48,554 nt of DNA from JBCBWG01 sp036804185 (GCA_050330095.1 JBHJOC010000041.1:1-48554), one strand, 5' to 3'; positions 23,163 to 32,053 are shown, counted from the first letter of the stretch. Numbers and translations: made by a program. Notes: a model not told the origin generated them from the sequence alone.

Positions 23163-23975
23163 ATGTCGACATCGAACCGTAGCATGCACGCCGGAGCGGA
23201 ACGGGCGCTTCGTCAGCGCGACGCCAGTATCGAGACGGATATCCAGAAGGATATCGGAACGGACGCGTTTGGGCTCGAGATCGCGCGCCAACACGGCGGC
23301 ACGATCATCAACGTCTGTGGTCGTCAACTGGTCGGAGACAGATCGGGGGCGATCTATTGGCCCTCTCATTCAGCGCTTGTTGTCTCTGATCTGCATCTTG
23401 AGAAGGGCTCCGCTGCAGCGGCCCGCGGCAGAATGATGCCCCCCTATGATACGCGCGAAACTCTGCTGAGGCTTGCCGAGATCGTCGACCGGTTCGACCC
23501 CCGAACCGTGATCTCACTCGGCGACAGTTTTCACGATACTGGGGCTGGCGCTCGCATGCATCCTGAGGATCGCGCGATCCTCGCCGAGATCCAACGCGAC
23601 CGGATCTGGGTCTGGGTCACCGGCAACCATGATCCGGAAGTGCCTGACTGGGCGGGCGGCACGATCGTCGATGCGATCGCCGTTGGAGGACTCACATTCC
23701 GCCACGAGCCGATGGACGGGCCGGCCTCCCATGAAATCGCCGGGCATCTCCACCCGGTTGCACGCCTCGCGTTGCATGGCGCATGCCTGCGCAGAGGTTG
23801 CTTCGTTGGTGATGGCCGTCGCCTCGTCATGCCAGCCTTTGGTGCGTTCACCGGCGGTCTCAACGTGCTCGACGGTACGATCGCCTCGTTGTTCAGCGAG
23901 CAACCCATGCTGGTCTGGATTCGCGGGGCAGAAGCCTTGTATCCGGTCTCCCTGCGCCACCTCAGGCCAGACTGA
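23163..23975 (+). CDS. pdeM: Metallophosphoesterase, PdeM-like
   Basis: Calcineurin-like phosphoesterase of the PdeM (ligase-associated DNA damage response endonuclease) group. Metal motifs in order: SDLHLEKG, SLGDSFHD, TGNHD, and a terminal GHLHPV. The tail has RRGCFVGDGRRLVMPAFGAF and TGGLNVLD, typical of PdeM. It is 270 aa from ATG 23163, with about 35 extra N-terminal residues compared with the usual start near TIINVCGRQLVGD, so a later start is possible. The partner genes often found with it (Lhr-like helicase, exonuclease, ligase) are not adjacent. Confidence 0.82.
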   Translation: MSTSNRSMHAGAERALRQRDASIETDIQKDIGTDAFGLEIARQHGGTIINVCGRQLVGDRSGAIYWPSHSALVVSDLHLEKGSAAAARGRMMPPYDTRETLLRLAEIVDRFDPRTVISLGDSFHDTGAGARMHPEDRAILAEIQRDRIWVWVTGNHDPEVPDWAGGTIVDAIAVGGLTFRHEPMDGPASHEIAGHLHPVARLALHGACLRRGCFVGDGRRLVMPAFGAFTGGLNVLDGTIASLFSEQPMLVWIRGAEALYPVSLRHLRPD

Positions 23976-24002
23976 TCCATCCGCAAGGGCGTCGAACCTG
24001 CC

Positions 24003-25124
24003 TCAAGCCTCGTGCGCGAAGGTCATCGGCTGTGCCGCCCAGGCGTCCCGTCCCGTGCCAACGAGATCAGCAATGCTGCCGACCCCTGCTGCCTGGACCC
24101 GTCGCAGCAGCGCAGCCTTGATGTCATCCAAGAGCGAGGGGCCCCGGTAGACGAACCCTGTGTAGACCTGCACGAGATCGGCTCCAGCCTCGATTTTTTG
24201 CAGCGCGGCTGTTCCGCTATCGATGCCGCCGATCCCAATCAGGGGCAAACGTCCGCACGTCAGAACGCGCACCCGTGCGAGCATCGCCGTCGACACATCG
24301 AACAGGGGCCGACCCGACAGCCCCCCAGCTTGGGCAACGAGATCGGGACGACTGCGAAGTCCGGCTGGCCTCGCAATCGTCGTATTCGAGATCGCGATCG
24401 CATCGATCGGGAGCCCGAGCAGCCGGTCGCAGATCGCTGGCAAATCCGCTTCGGCGATATCGGGTGCGAGCTTCACGGTAATGGGAATGCGGCGCTCTGC
24501 AGCCGTCACGACGCGGTCACGGCAAGCGCACACGGCCTCGAGCAGCGCGGCTATGGCGCCAGGCGCCTGCAGATCCCGCAGCCCCGGCGTATTCGGTGAA
24601 GAGACATTGATCATGAAATAGCTGGCATAGGGGGCGAACGCCTCGACGCCTGTCACGTAGTCCGCGATCCGATCAGCCGAATCCTTGTTGGCTCCGAGAT
24701 TGACCCCGACGACCCCGCGCGCCGGGTTTCGGCGACGGGAAAGACGCAGCAGCGCTGCGGCGTGGCCCTGATTGTTGAAACCGTTGCGGTTGATGATCGC
24801 CTCATCCTCGGGAAGGCGGAATGCGCGTGGACGGGCGTTTCCAGTCTGCGGCCTCGGCGTCAGCGTGCCGACTTCAGCGAAGCCGAACCCCATGTCCAAC
24901 ATCACGTCAGGAACGCGAGCATCCTTGTCGAACCCAGCGGCCATGCCGATTGGATTGGGTAGGCGTAACCCCATCACCGTCGTCGCAAGAGCATCGGGAT
25001 CGGGCGCGACTCGGCGGGGATAAAGTCCGCGTTCTAGCGCCTGCAAGGTCGCAAGATGGGCGCTTTCGGCATCGAGCAGGCGCAGCGCGGGGCCTGCAAG
25101 ATCGAACAACCGTTTCGGGATCAT
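24003..25124 (-). CDS. pyrD: Dihydroorotate dehydrogenase (quinone), class 2
   Basis: Membrane-associated flavoenzyme oxidising dihydroorotate to orotate with quinone; 373 aa, which is class 2 length. Visible: the N-terminal amphipathic helix region, NPIGMAAGFDKDARV, IINRNGFNNQG, the class 2 catalytic-serine loop NVSSPNTPGLRDLQ, the FMN lysine in ITVKLAPD, ISNTTIARP, and the FMN-phosphate loop LIGIGGIDSGTAAL. The ATG at 25124 overlaps the stop of the upstream DUF952 gene (ATGA). The 3' end faces the PdeM gene. Confidence 0.96.
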   Translation of the reverse strand: MIPKRLFDLAGPALRLLDAESAHLATLQALERGLYPRRVAPDPDALATTVMGLRLPNPIGMAAGFDKDARVPDVMLDMGFGFAEVGTLTPRPQTGNARPRAFRLPEDEAIINRNGFNNQGHAAALLRLSRRRNPARGVVGVNLGANKDSADRIADYVTGVEAFAPYASYFMINVSSPNTPGLRDLQAPGAIAALLEAVCACRDRVVTAAERRIPITVKLAPDIAEADLPAICDRLLGLPIDAIAISNTTIARPAGLRSRPDLVAQAGGLSGRPLFDVSTAMLARVRVLTCGRLPLIGIGGIDSGTAALQKIEAGADLVQVYTGFVYRGPSLLDDIKAALLRRVQAAGVGSIADLVGTGRDAWAAQPMTFAHEA

Positions 25125-25558
25125 CGTTCGTGACCCGCCGGTTTGGCGCCATCGCTCGGGCTGGCCGAGGTCTCGCCGCCGCCGCTGGCGATCCGTGCGT
25201 CGAGCCGAGGAAGCACGCTTGAAGTATCGGGGATGCCGTTGCAATCGAGGGGGAGTTCGACAAGAGCCACGGCATGATCCGTACGGAGCGGACCGTAGAG
25301 ATGGGGAAACAGTTCGCCGCCGCGCGAGGGCTCCCATGCGAGAGCGTCGCGGAGCGGAGCGGGATCGACCGCGATCAGAACGAGACCATGGCGCCCTTTG
25401 AAGTGCTTCGCTGCCGTCTGCGCGACCTGGGACCGCGTCGAGAAGTGGATGAACCCATCGCGCCGGTCGTCCTGCGACCCTTCGTAGACGCCGCGCACGA
25501 GCGCTTGCTGCCAGGCAACGCTACTTTCGATTTTATAAAGGACCTCTTCCGACATCAT
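25121..25558 (-). CDS. DUF952 family protein
   Basis: 145 aa. The family pattern is clear: LYKIESSVAWQQALVRGVYE, then SQDDRRDGFIHFSTRSQVAQ, FKGRHGLVLIAVDP, GELFPHLYGPLRTDHAVAL. DUF952 proteins have an ADP-ribosyltransferase-like or small alpha/beta fold of unknown activity and are often cotranscribed with pyrD in Hyphomicrobiales. The last 30 or so residues are a low-complexity tail. It overlaps pyrD by ATGA and is the first gene of the pair. Confidence 0.85.
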   Translation of the reverse strand: MMSEEVLYKIESSVAWQQALVRGVYEGSQDDRRDGFIHFSTRSQVAQTAAKHFKGRHGLVLIAVDPAPLRDALAWEPSRGGELFPHLYGPLRTDHAVALVELPLDCNGIPDTSSVLPRLDARIASGGGETSASPSDGAKPAGHER

Positions 25559-25696
25559 TTGGTCCCGATCCGTTTACCTCATCGCGATGAGCGCGCGCCG
25601 CCAAAGCCCGCGTCTGAACGCAACGCAACCCCACCGGTGCCCGACTGCGAGGCATACTTCAAGCTTCTCGCGCCACGACGCCCGTGGTAGCAGGCA

Positions 25697-25718
25697 GGCC
25701 ATTTTTAAGCCAATGGCC
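25697..25718. promoter_or_regulatory. Inverted repeat upstream of the DUF262 gene (GGCCATT / AATGGCC)
   Basis: Perfect 7-bp arms with an 8-bp AT-rich centre, 31 bp before the TTG start. It could be an operator controlling the putative nuclease gene or the divergent DUF952-pyrD operon. There is no T-run to suggest a terminator. Confidence 0.4.
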
Positions 25719-25749
25719 ATTTGAGCATTGGTGACTGTGGAGTGTTGCG

Positions 25750-27555
25750 TTGCAGAAGGTGCCGGGCCTCGAAGACTACATCCAGGTTGATGTCGTGCCC
25801 GTCCGGCGCGCGTTCGAATTCGGGCGGACGTTTTATCTGCCCTCAGCGCAACGCGCGTTCGCTTGGCCAGAGCAGAGTGTCCAGCGTCTTCTGTCCGACC
25901 TGCTCCAGGCGGCCGCGAGTGCCGATCGGAGGTATTTCCTCGGGCGCCTCTGCCTTGCAGGATCGAGTGACGAGGATTGCCGCGCGATCATCGACGGGCA
26001 ACAACGCTTGGTGACGTTGAGCATTCTGTTCGCGCTCCTGGCAGAGGTGACGCAAGACAAGGACTTGGCCGCTCAGCTGCGGCGCTTGATCTGGCGTGAG
26101 CCGTCAGCAGCAAGCAATGCAGACGTCGATCTTACCGAAGAAGGCCTCACGCCGCGGATCGAGGTTCAGGCAAGCATTCGACAGCTTTATGCACGGCTGC
26201 TCACGAAACCATCGGTCACATTCGATCCGCCAGGCGACGTCTCTGGCAGCGCCGCGAGCGATCCGGGGCTCGAACGCGGTGGCGCCTGCAGTGTCGGGGG
26301 CGGTCTGAACGGCGTTGAAACGCAGCTCTTTACGTGTGCCGCTGCGCTGACCTCGAGGCTTGCCGAAGCGCAACTCGATGCGGCCTCGCTCGACAACTTC
26401 ATCAGCTTTCTCCTGGACCGCTGCCTGATCATCGTCGAGTTGGTCGGCTCAACGACAGAGGCCTGGCAAATCCTTGCGACAACCGAGGAGACGAGCCATC
26501 CGTTTCATGCGACGGAGCGCGCCAAGTTGACACTGCTCGCGAGTCTGCCGGTGGAACAGCAGGCGCAAGCCGCGGCACTCTGGGACGCGACCCAGGCCCG
26601 TCTCGGCAACGCGCAACTCGGACGACTGCTGGAGCACGTGCGCGTCATCTCCGTTGGCGCAAGATGGCGCGGCAAGAGCAACATCCCGGTCGAGACGGAA
26701 CTCGTGACGCTGTTCGGACAAAAGCCCCGCACGGCGCGCGCGTTTTCCCGCAGGCTCGCAGGCTACGGCGAACTGCTCGAGCACATGATGCGGCGGGCTG
26801 CGCTTCAGAACATCTCAGGGGATGACCCGGTTGGAGCGAAGCTTTACCGGCTTGGGTGGCTCGATACGGACACCTGGATCGCCCCGACCCTCGCGCATCT
26901 CGAACGCACTGGTCTTGACGGCCCGGCGACTGAGATTTTCCTGGCCGGACTCGAACGATTAGCTTGGCTGTTCAAGCTCGCCGGCACCGATCCCGTAAAG
27001 CGAGACAGGGTGTTTGCGGAACTCTGCGAGGAAATCAGCCGGCAATCCGACCCGCAGCGATTGGCGGGCCTCGCAGTCCCGCCCGACGTGCTCGATATGG
27101 CGCTGGCGAACCTGCGCAGCCGCACCTTCTACTACAAGCCGTTCGCATTCCTCGTTTTGCGCCGGCTGAGTGTGCTGCTTGGACAGGATCCAGGCCCCCG
27201 TTCCGACCGCGGCGTGACCGGTGAGCACGTTCTGCCGCGCAACCCACGGCCAGGTTCAGGCTGGCTCGAGGACTTCGGGGACCGCTCCGGCGTTGCCAGC
27301 TATGCAGACCGCCTCGGCAATTGCGCCCTCCTAAATTTTGCGAACAATCAAGCTGCCGCGAACGCCGAGTGGCCGGCAAAATCCGAGATCCTCGCTCAAT
27401 CCGAGTTCGTGCTGGCGAACGAGGCTGCGACATGGCCCGCGTGGACGCCTGCGACCATCACACTGCGGACAGAGAAGTTGATTGCATTGATCACGACCGA
27501 TTGGGAGCTTCCCCCCTCGCGCACCATGGAGGCGCCATTGGCACCAAGTGGGTGA
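25750..27555 (+). CDS. DUF262/DUF1524 protein, GmrSD-like putative nuclease
   Basis: 601 aa. The N-terminal DUF262 (ParB/Srx-like) domain shows FYLPSAQRAFAWPEQSVQRL, then YFLGRLCLAG and the nucleotide-binding IIDGQQRLVTLSIL. The C-terminal DUF1524 His-Me-finger domain shows GEHVLPRNP, then YADRLGNCALLNFANNQAAA and AKSEILAQSEF. This architecture occurs in GmrSD-type IV restriction enzymes cleaving modified DNA and in other defence proteins. It starts at TTG with GGAG 7 bp before. Here it stands alone, flanked by housekeeping genes. Defence function is inferred from domains; related solitary proteins are mostly untested. Confidence 0.83.
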   Translation: MQKVPGLEDYIQVDVVPVRRAFEFGRTFYLPSAQRAFAWPEQSVQRLLSDLLQAAASADRRYFLGRLCLAGSSDEDCRAIIDGQQRLVTLSILFALLAEVTQDKDLAAQLRRLIWREPSAASNADVDLTEEGLTPRIEVQASIRQLYARLLTKPSVTFDPPGDVSGSAASDPGLERGGACSVGGGLNGVETQLFTCAAALTSRLAEAQLDAASLDNFISFLLDRCLIIVELVGSTTEAWQILATTEETSHPFHATERAKLTLLASLPVEQQAQAAALWDATQARLGNAQLGRLLEHVRVISVGARWRGKSNIPVETELVTLFGQKPRTARAFSRRLAGYGELLEHMMRRAALQNISGDDPVGAKLYRLGWLDTDTWIAPTLAHLERTGLDGPATEIFLAGLERLAWLFKLAGTDPVKRDRVFAELCEEISRQSDPQRLAGLAVPPDVLDMALANLRSRTFYYKPFAFLVLRRLSVLLGQDPGPRSDRGVTGEHVLPRNPRPGSGWLEDFGDRSGVASYADRLGNCALLNFANNQAAANAEWPAKSEILAQSEFVLANEAATWPAWTPATITLRTEKLIALITTDWELPPSRTMEAPLAPSG

Positions 27556-27885
27556 GCCGGGACTCCTGCTGAATTGGCGCGAAGATCCCGCATGCGTTCT
27601 GGCTGAAACGGGCGACCAAGCTTCGGGACATGGCTGCCACGCGCACACCGTCTGCCACGGCGGCTGTACCTCCACCACCGGTCCAGGCTTAATCTGCTGC
27701 GTCCAGTCCGTGCCAATCTCCCGCCGCCACGCGCTAGCGAACGATCTGACATCGAAGGCCGTGAAGCAGCTGTAAACACTCAGGCCGCGTCCGGGCCGGC
27801 CCGGCGAGTCCTGTTCCGGCAGCTGCCGCTGTGGCCGCAAGCCCAACCAAGCCGGCCGCAGAGCCGTCGCAACCCGGAGGAAACA
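27556..27885. other. 330-bp intergenic region after the DUF262 gene
   Basis: No gene I can support. A plus-strand frame of 75 codons overlaps the end of the nuclease gene but is Cys/His-rich noise without a ribosome site. A CGGAGG ribosome site for the next gene lies at the end. No hairpin terminator is obvious. Confidence 0.4.
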
Positions 27886-28977
27886 ATGATCACGATCTCA
27901 GCATCCAATCTCGAACGGTTGGTCAGCGACATTTTCGCCGCCGCGGGGTGCTCGCGCAGCGAAGCCGACCAACTCGGTCGCTCCCTTGTTTCAGCGAACC
28001 TCTCCGGCCACGACAGTCACGGCGTCGTACGCGTCCCGCGATATCTCGAATGGAAGGCTGACGGATCGTTCATTCCGGATCAGACCATCGACGTCATGAC
28101 CGATACCCCGGTGCTCGCCGTCGTCGATGGGCGCTACGGCTTCGGCCAGACCGTTGCACCCCAAGCTGTCAAGCTCGGTATCGACAAATGCCGCTCGAAC
28201 GGCCTGTCGGCGGTCGCGCTGCGCAACGCGGGCCATGTCGGGAGGGTTGGCGAATGGGCCGAGATGGCAGCCGATGCCGGCCTTGTTTCAATCCACCACG
28301 TCAACGCGCCGGCAAGCCTCCTCGTGGCGCCCTACGGCGCGGCGGAGGCACGTTTTTCGACAGCACCCTATGCCTGTGGCATTCCGCGCCCAGACGGCCG
28401 CCACCTGATTCTCGATTTCGCGACTTCGGTCGTTGCAGAGGGCAAGGTGCTGGTCGCGAGCCAGGGTGGCAAGCCCTTGCCAGAACATGCGCTTGTGTCA
28501 GGTGAGGGGGTGATCGGCGCCGACCCCCGCTTTCTGTACGGAGATTATGCCCCTGACGGCCCGCGGGACTATCGCAACGGCAAGGGCGCGATCCGCGCCA
28601 TGGGTGACCACAAAGGGTCCGGTCTGGCGTTCATGGTCGAGTTGCTGGGCGGAGCGCTCACTGGAACCGGCGCGCCCGATCCGGATCGGCCGCGATGGGC
28701 AAATGGCATGCTCTCAATCTATCTCGACCCTGCAGTCTTCGATCCGGCAGGAGCCATGCCGGCCGAGGTGACACGCTACCTAGAATACTTCAAGAGCGCC
28801 CGGCCGATCGACGCCGGCGGCGAAATCCTCTACCCTGGCGAGCCTGAGCGGCGTATGCGCGACAAGCGGCGCGCGGAAGGTGTGCCGATCCCGGAAGCGA
28901 CCTGGGCCGCAATCCGATCCGCGGCGCTCGCACAGGGTCTCAGCCCGGCGCGCGTCGATGGCGTCGTGCAAGCCTGA
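27886..28977 (+). CDS. Ldh family NAD(P)-dependent oxidoreductase (malate/L-lactate dehydrogenase type)
   Basis: 363-aa member of the Ldh_2 (malate/lactate/ureidoglycolate) dehydrogenase family, distinct from Rossmann dehydrogenases. Conserved: SGHDSHGVVRVPRYLEW, ALRNAGHVGRVGEWAEMAAD, FSTAPYACGIPRPDG, LDFATSVVAEGKV, and AMGDHKGSGLAFMVELLGGA. Normal length. CGGAGG precedes the ATG. It reduces or oxidises a 2-oxo/2-hydroxy acid; the sequence does not say which. It converges with the MocA-like gene 2 bp away. Confidence 0.92.
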   Translation: MITISASNLERLVSDIFAAAGCSRSEADQLGRSLVSANLSGHDSHGVVRVPRYLEWKADGSFIPDQTIDVMTDTPVLAVVDGRYGFGQTVAPQAVKLGIDKCRSNGLSAVALRNAGHVGRVGEWAEMAADAGLVSIHHVNAPASLLVAPYGAAEARFSTAPYACGIPRPDGRHLILDFATSVVAEGKVLVASQGGKPLPEHALVSGEGVIGADPRFLYGDYAPDGPRDYRNGKGAIRAMGDHKGSGLAFMVELLGGALTGTGAPDPDRPRWANGMLSIYLDPAVFDPAGAMPAEVTRYLEYFKSARPIDAGGEILYPGEPERRMRDKRRAEGVPIPEATWAAIRSAALAQGLSPARVDGVVQA

Positions 28978-28979
28978 CG

Positions 28980-29591
28980 TTATCGCGACGCGAGCCAGGC
29001 TTGGAGAGCGTCCGGCGTGTCGAGATCGACCTGCGTCGCCGAATCGGTCGCAACCGTCACCACCTTGTCGGGATGGTGTGCCAACAGCGGCTTGCCGCCA
29101 CGATCCCCCGCAAGCTTTGCAAGCTCCGCAAACAGCGCGCGTGGCCAGACAACAGGCGTTCCCTGGCGACCGTCAGGGGTTGCCGGATGGACGATGGCCT
29201 GCCCGCCACTCGCCTCAAACGCTGCGATGAGGCGCGCGACGAGGTCTGATGTGAGGGCAGGGGTATCAGCCTGGGCAATGAGAGCACCCTGCGCGTTGGC
29301 CGGGAGGGCCGTGATCCCGCATCGGATCGACGCACCGATGCCTTCGGCGGCGTCGTCATTCACAACGAAGGTTGCCGGAACAGAGGTCAGCGCAGATCGA
29401 ATGGCCGAAGCTTCATGACCGAGCACGACGATGAGCTGCCGGTGCAGCCCGCCCTCGGCGAGGGCTTGCGCCACGCGTTGCACGAGCGGAATTCCATCGA
29501 TATCTACCAGCAGCTTGTTGGCGTCGCCGAACCTTCGAGACGCGCCTGCTGCCAGCAGGATCAAGGCGGTGCGGACATCCGACATCGTCAT
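28980..29591 (-). CDS. MocA/MobA-like nucleotidyltransferase
   Basis: 203 aa. The NTP-binding opening LILLAAGASRRFGDANKLL is typical of molybdenum cofactor cytidylyl- or guanylyltransferases, followed by VVLGHEA, a divergent QADTPAL in place of GDMP, and GTPVVWPRALFAELAKLAGD, then the KPLLAHH region characteristic of MocA. It is translationally coupled to the XdhC gene (ATGA). MocA adds CMP to the molybdopterin cofactor of xanthine dehydrogenase-family enzymes. I infer a role in maturing such an enzyme encoded elsewhere. Confidence 0.85.
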   Translation of the reverse strand: MTMSDVRTALILLAAGASRRFGDANKLLVDIDGIPLVQRVAQALAEGGLHRQLIVVLGHEASAIRSALTSVPATFVVNDDAAEGIGASIRCGITALPANAQGALIAQADTPALTSDLVARLIAAFEASGGQAIVHPATPDGRQGTPVVWPRALFAELAKLAGDRGGKPLLAHHPDKVVTVATDSATQVDLDTPDALQAWLASR

Positions 29592-30649
29592 GCGTAAACG
29601 TGCCCTGCGGTGATGGCCTGCTCGGGTCGTTTTGCGCCTCGCAGAGCAAGAACGATCTCTGCAAGGACACCGATGGCGATCTCTGCCGGTGTCTGGGCAC
29701 CGATATCGAGCCCGATCGGACATTTAATCCGCGCCACGTCTGAACCGGAAAGACCCGCGTCGCGCAGCCGCGCGAGCCGGCGCTGATGAGTGCGCCTTGA
29801 GCCTAGTGCGCCGATATAGAATGCATCCGACTTCACGGCGGACTTGAGGGCCTCGTCGTCAATGTGGTCGACGTGGGCGACCACGGCAATCGCTGTGAAC
29901 GCGTCGAGTCCGATCTCGCGGAGGGCAACCTCTGGCCACTCGGTTCTGAGATCGATCCCTGCAAAGCGCTCAGGGGTTGCGAACGCGGTACGGGGGTCGA
30001 CGATGAAGACGGCAAGGTCGGTCATCAAAGCCATGGCCGCCAGCACTTGGGCGATGTGCGTCGCGCCGATGATCACGACGCGGGCGGCGGGTGCGCGGGC
30101 TTCGTAGAACACGCGCCCGTTGGCCTCGTCCATCAGCTTCGCGGATCCGGATTTCAGAAGTGCAGCGAGGTTGGGATCAGCGCCGATCGCGGCGGCCTCG
30201 AAGATGGTTTTCGAACCGGTCTCGAGGCTCGTGCGGACGATGACCGGGCGGCGCGCGGCGAGTGCCTCGGCAACGCGCGCGACGATCCTGGCAGGCTGCG
30301 TGTCGGCAGCGACATGCTCGATCATGATCCCGACCCGCCCCCCGCAGGGTAGCCCGACGCCCCAGGCCGTCTCGTCGCTGACGCCGACCGACAGAACGTC
30401 GAGGCCGGAGCCGCGCGCATACAGGTCCTCAGCCGCGACGAGAACGTCCCCCTCGACGCAGCCGCCAGAAACGGAACCAGCAAACGTGCCGTCCCGCGCG
30501 ACCACCATCTGACCGCCGACGGGCACCGGTGCAGAGCCCCAGGTTTCGACCACCGTCGCAAGCACCACAGCGCCGTCGCGCGCGAGCCATTCGGCGGCTG
30601 CGGCCGCAACTGTGGTGGGCCCGGCTTGGGACTGTTTTGTGTCTGGCAT
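29588..30649 (-). CDS. XdhC/CoxI family molybdoenzyme accessory protein
   Basis: 353 aa from ATG 30649 with AGGAG before it. The XdhC_CoxI N-terminal domain includes ATVVETWGSAPVPVGGQMVV, FAGSVSGGCVEGDVL and WGVGLPCGGRVGIMIE. The C-terminal XdhC Rossmann domain has ARVVIIGATHIAQVLAAMAL, YIGALGSRRTHQRRLARL and KCPIGLDIGAQTPAEIAIGV. XdhC proteins bind molybdenum cofactor and load xanthine or CO dehydrogenase-type enzymes. No molybdoenzyme subunits lie nearby; only the MocA-like gene is linked. Confidence 0.92.
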   Translation of the reverse strand: MPDTKQSQAGPTTVAAAAAEWLARDGAVVLATVVETWGSAPVPVGGQMVVARDGTFAGSVSGGCVEGDVLVAAEDLYARGSGLDVLSVGVSDETAWGVGLPCGGRVGIMIEHVAADTQPARIVARVAEALAARRPVIVRTSLETGSKTIFEAAAIGADPNLAALLKSGSAKLMDEANGRVFYEARAPAARVVIIGATHIAQVLAAMALMTDLAVFIVDPRTAFATPERFAGIDLRTEWPEVALREIGLDAFTAIAVVAHVDHIDDEALKSAVKSDAFYIGALGSRRTHQRRLARLRDAGLSGSDVARIKCPIGLDIGAQTPAEIAIGVLAEIVLALRGAKRPEQAITAGHVYA

Positions 30650-30954
30650 CGGCAAACTCCTGATGACGCGGCGCGTTCTTGGGTCCTTCAGGACCTCGCA
30701 CGCAGGCAATGCCCCACACCATGCGCGGTTGCCGCCCAGGACTGCAACGCAGCGATAAAAATCTCTTAAATTGTGCGATAAATTATGCCAAAACAGGAGA
30801 TATCCTGATTTCCTTCTGTTGACGAACCTTCACGGCCGCTCACGCCGGGTTCAGAGAATCACTCACGATTACAGAATGTTTTAACCGGCCCGATGTGTGG
30901 CTGAGAGATGACGGCGCGGTGGCGATCTCGCCTTTCGACGTCCTTCGTGTAGAC
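30650..30954. other. Divergent control region, XdhC operon versus thermonuclease gene
   Basis: 305 bp with an AT-rich centre (30750-30810). It holds two GCGATAAA direct repeats at 30752 and 30775 (23 bp apart, about two helical turns) and a near-palindrome, CAGGAGATATCCTG, at 30794-30807. These are plausible regulator sites. A coding frame enters from 30895 on the plus strand. Confidence 0.4.
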
Positions 30955-31821
30955 ATGCGAATCACCGGTTCTGTGCGAATGACACTCAGAAGCGAACCCA
31001 TTGCAGCACTGGTCGCCGTCGCGCTGGTCGTGATTGCATTCGCAGTTCACGTCATCGGGCCGGCACATCAGCCGGCGCCTGTCGACGTGACGCACCCGCC
31101 CGCCAGCATGGATGAACGGAACGCCGGCGCGCAAACAATGCCTCGGGATTCGACTGCCGCACCGACGGGTCGGACAGATCGTCACCTGCCAGAAGGGCGC
31201 CGGCCGCGACACTTCGATGGCCAGGTCCACCGCGGCATTGCCCGCGTCGTCGACGGCGATACCATCATCGTCGCCGGCCAACGCATCAGGCTCGAAGGCA
31301 TCGATGCGCCGGAGCTCGGGCAAAGCTGCCAGACCACAACGGGCCTTGAATGGGATGCGGGGAAAGCAGCGCGCCGCAAGCTCGAACGGCTGATCGGCGG
31401 GCGGCCGGTTGAATGTCAACAACTCAACACCGACCGCTATGGCCGTGCGATCGCAATTTGTAAGGCGGGCGGGACAGACCTTAATGCACGCCTCGTCGCC
31501 GAGGGCTATGCATGGGCCTTCGTCAAATACTCCAAGCGCTATGTTGCTGAGGAACGGCTCGCAAAATCCGAACGTCGCGGCATATGGGACGCCAGTTGCC
31601 CGCCAGCCTGGGAATTTCGCGCCCGCAGATGGCAGACGGCTCAACAGCAGGCCCCGGAAGGCTGCCCCATCAAGGGGAACATCTCACGTGCAGGCCGGAT
31701 CTATCATCCGCCTTGGAGCCCATGGTATGCGAAGACAACCGTCACAGCAGAGCGCGGGGAGCGATGGTTCTGCTCGGAGGCCGAGGCCCTTGCAGCCGGC
31801 TTCAGGCCTGCGAGTTCGTAG
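30955..31821 (+). CDS. Thermonuclease-family (SNase-like) protein, membrane-anchored or secreted
   Basis: 288 aa from ATG 30955. An alternative ATG at 30979 and an upstream GTG at 30895 are in frame, and none has a strong ribosome site. A hydrophobic segment (IAALVAVALVVIAFAVHVIG) near the N-terminus anchors or exports it. The nuclease domain shows IARVVDGDTIIVAGQRIRLE, then GIDAPELGQ, the DRYGRAIAIC catalytic Arg region, LVAEGYAWAF and a RRGIW box. The C-terminal CPIKGNISRAGRIYHPPWSP and WFCSEAEALAAGF form the small domain often fused to this family. It is probably a calcium-dependent nuclease acting outside the cytoplasm. Confidence 0.88.
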   Translation: MRITGSVRMTLRSEPIAALVAVALVVIAFAVHVIGPAHQPAPVDVTHPPASMDERNAGAQTMPRDSTAAPTGRTDRHLPEGRRPRHFDGQVHRGIARVVDGDTIIVAGQRIRLEGIDAPELGQSCQTTTGLEWDAGKAARRKLERLIGGRPVECQQLNTDRYGRAIAICKAGGTDLNARLVAEGYAWAFVKYSKRYVAEERLAKSERRGIWDASCPPAWEFRARRWQTAQQQAPEGCPIKGNISRAGRIYHPPWSPWYAKTTVTAERGERWFCSEAEALAAGFRPASS

Positions 31822-31917
31822 ATCGCGTCAGCTTTCGGCGGATTATGCGTCGTTGTCGAGCATGTGCGTTTTGGCCGTGAGGGCTCGGCAGCCGGCCTGT
31901 CCCGGGACGATGCCACG

Positions 31918-31952
31918 AAAAAGGCCCGACCTGTGATTCGACAGGCCGGGCC
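31918..31952 (-). terminator. Rho-independent terminator of the LysR-SDR-amidotransferase operon
   Basis: GGCCCGACCTGT (31923-31934) pairs with ACAGGCCGGGCC (31941-31952) across a 6-nt loop, with one G-T wobble. On the minus strand it is followed by TTTTT. It lies about 100 bp after the amidotransferase stop. Confidence 0.7.
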
Positions 31953-32053
31953 CCAGCAAGATCGGAACGCACAACTTGAAGCCGCCTCGCCCTCGGATGC
32001 TTAGCAGCAGAAGGTTGAGAGATTACGAACTGCATTAAGTGGCGTAAGCGGCC

